Source of the DNA: Aliarcobacter cibarius
Lineage (GTDB): Bacteria > Campylobacterota > Campylobacteria > Campylobacterales > Arcobacteraceae
Assembly (NCBI RefSeq): GCF_013372265.1
Contig: NZ_CP054051.1
Location: 1,376,587-1,440,586 of the forward strand
Reading direction: 5' to 3'
Length of the DNA: 64,000 nucleotides
The first letter of the stretch is position 1. The number at the start of each line of letters is the position of its first letter. The translations under genes and the position numbers were made by a program. Shown here piece after piece: positions 63,232 to 64,000 of this stretch. The notes beneath the pieces were generated by a model. It had not been told where the DNA came from. It searched no databases and saw only the letters and a program-made list of their open reading frames with translations.

Positions 63232-63834
63232 GTGGATTATCAAAAATTTAGTGAAATCTCACCTTGTGATTATGCAGGAACTTTAAAAAGAGAAAGTTTT
63301 ATGGATGCTGGAATAAAAGAGCTTTGGTCAAATATTCCTAGAATCTCAGGTCCTGCATTTACTGTAAACATGGTTGCAGGAGAAAATTTAGCACTTCATA
63401 GGGCTATTTATGAAGCACCTGCTGGTTCTATAATCGTAGCACAATCAAATACAATGGATTATGCAGTAATAGGTGGAAATGTAGCCACTATTGCATACAA
63501 TAGAGGAATTGTAGGTTTTGTGATTGATGGTGTTGTTAGAGACATTGCAGAGATTAGAGAAAAAAGAATTCCCATGTTTGGACGAGGTATTTTAGCAATG
63601 CCAGGAACAAAAAAACAAGCTGTTCCTGTAAACACACCAATAATTGCAGGTGGAATAAACGTAAACCCAGGTGATATAATAGTTGCTGATGAAGAAGGAA
63701 TAGCTGTTATTCCAAAAGATAGAGCTGAAGAGATATATCAAGAGTGTAAAGAAAAAATTAAAAAAGAGTCTGCTTTGAGTTTTGAAGAGTGGGCATCTAG
63801 ACACAAAAAGAATATAGATTCTTTTTACGAATAA
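63232..63834 (+). CDS. RraA-family protein / HMG-CHA aldolase-like
   Basis: 200 residues, GTG start behind AAGGAG. The core GGNVATIAYNRGIVGFVIDG followed by VVRDIAEIREKRIPMFGRG matches the RraA/MenG and 4-hydroxy-4-methyl-2-oxoglutarate aldolase family, where G-x-x-R-D carries the metal and substrate contacts. Aldolase, oxaloacetate decarboxylase and RNase E-regulator roles exist in this fold. C-terminal helix residues (FEEWASRHKK) are aldolase-like, but no substrate can be assigned. Confidence 0.8.
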   Translation: MDYQKFSEISPCDYAGTLKRESFMDAGIKELWSNIPRISGPAFTVNMVAGENLALHRAIYEAPAGSIIVAQSNTMDYAVIGGNVATIAYNRGIVGFVIDGVVRDIAEIREKRIPMFGRGILAMPGTKKQAVPVNTPIIAGGINVNPGDIIVADEEGIAVIPKDRAEEIYQECKEKIKKESALSFEEWASRHKKNIDSFYE

Positions 63835-63844
63835 TTTTAAAATC

Positions 63845-63879
63845 TTAAGAAAAGATTAGATTTTGCTATCTTTTCTTAA
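63845..63879 (+). terminator. Terminator after the RraA-family gene
   Basis: Perfect 12-bp arms TTAAGAAAAGAT/ATCTTTTCTTAA (63845-63856, 63868-63879) with an 11-nt loop, 11 bases after the stop codon. The tail is not a pure U-tract on either strand. Beyond it to the window end no gene is visible. Confidence 0.6.
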
Positions 63880-64000
63880 AACGAAAAGTATAAATTTTCT
63901 CAAAATAAAAAGAATTTTATATAAGAATCTTGAAAAAATATTTTCATAAGCAAAGAAAAAATGCAATTTTCCCAAAACCGTAGTTTTATCAACTGCACTA

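Noticed and set aside
1-64000. CRISPR array or IS element with terminal repeats
   Set aside because: No regularly spaced repeat-spacer pattern and no intact transposase were seen while reading the window.

Overview
The window is very AT-rich chromosomal DNA whose gene content points to an Arcobacter-group epsilonproteobacterium (Campylobacterota). Pointers are the cbpA-hspR heat-shock pair, the GNIAHQWRQPL-type histidine kinase H-box, an FtsL-like gene behind rsmH, a short Sua5/YrdC protein behind carB, and housekeeping protein sequences throughout. Species assignment is inference from protein resemblance; nothing was searched.

Layout. 1-2.6 kb: the end of a sensor kinase, then cbpA-hspR behind a HAIR-like HspR operator. 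2.7-5.6 kb (minus): an anaerobic class III ribonucleotide reductase operon in which the glycyl-radical segment of NrdD is a separate 54-residue gene, followed by a frameshifted nrdG. 5.7-12.1 kb: argF-hemN, then on the minus strand lpxK, a DegT-type aminotransferase, nadE, a Bfd-like protein and a membrane J-protein. 12.1-32.7 kb: adenine deaminase, tatBC-queA, a DEDD exonuclease, comEC, lipoproteins, a GlcF-like Fe-S protein, lgt, an OmpR-type regulator, polA, a diguanylate cyclase, kdsB, an NlpC/P60 lipoprotein, ftsL-like/rsmH, HU and tRNA-Leu.

32.7-38.5 kb (minus): a complete type I secretion export machine (TolC-like, LapB-like ABC, HlyD/LapC-like) plus a LuxR-type regulator. No substrate adhesin is present; only a stub resembling an adhesin retention module is left.

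38.9-44.7 kb: a roughly 5.8-kb integrated element in the 3' end of tRNA-Glu, bounded by a perfect 46-bp direct repeat, with tandem GGTGTGAAA repeats near both ends. It carries a tyrosine recombinase, a RelBE-like toxin-antitoxin pair, a fused hsdS/hsdR remnant, an AbiEii-type nucleotidyltransferase with an unfamiliar small partner, and about 1.4 kb of hairpin-rich DNA without convincing genes. That last stretch is a candidate large structured RNA, followed by a small-RNA-like unit.

44.8-64 kb: core genes again: Sua5-like, carB, thiF, xseB, metX, a YeeE-type transporter, ftsA-ftsZ, a PpiD/SurA-type isomerase, recD2, an ArsC-like protein, an RsuA-type pseudouridine synthase, a plasmid-style ParA/small-protein cassette flanked by a 26-bp inverted repeat, aat, rlmF and an RraA-family protein.
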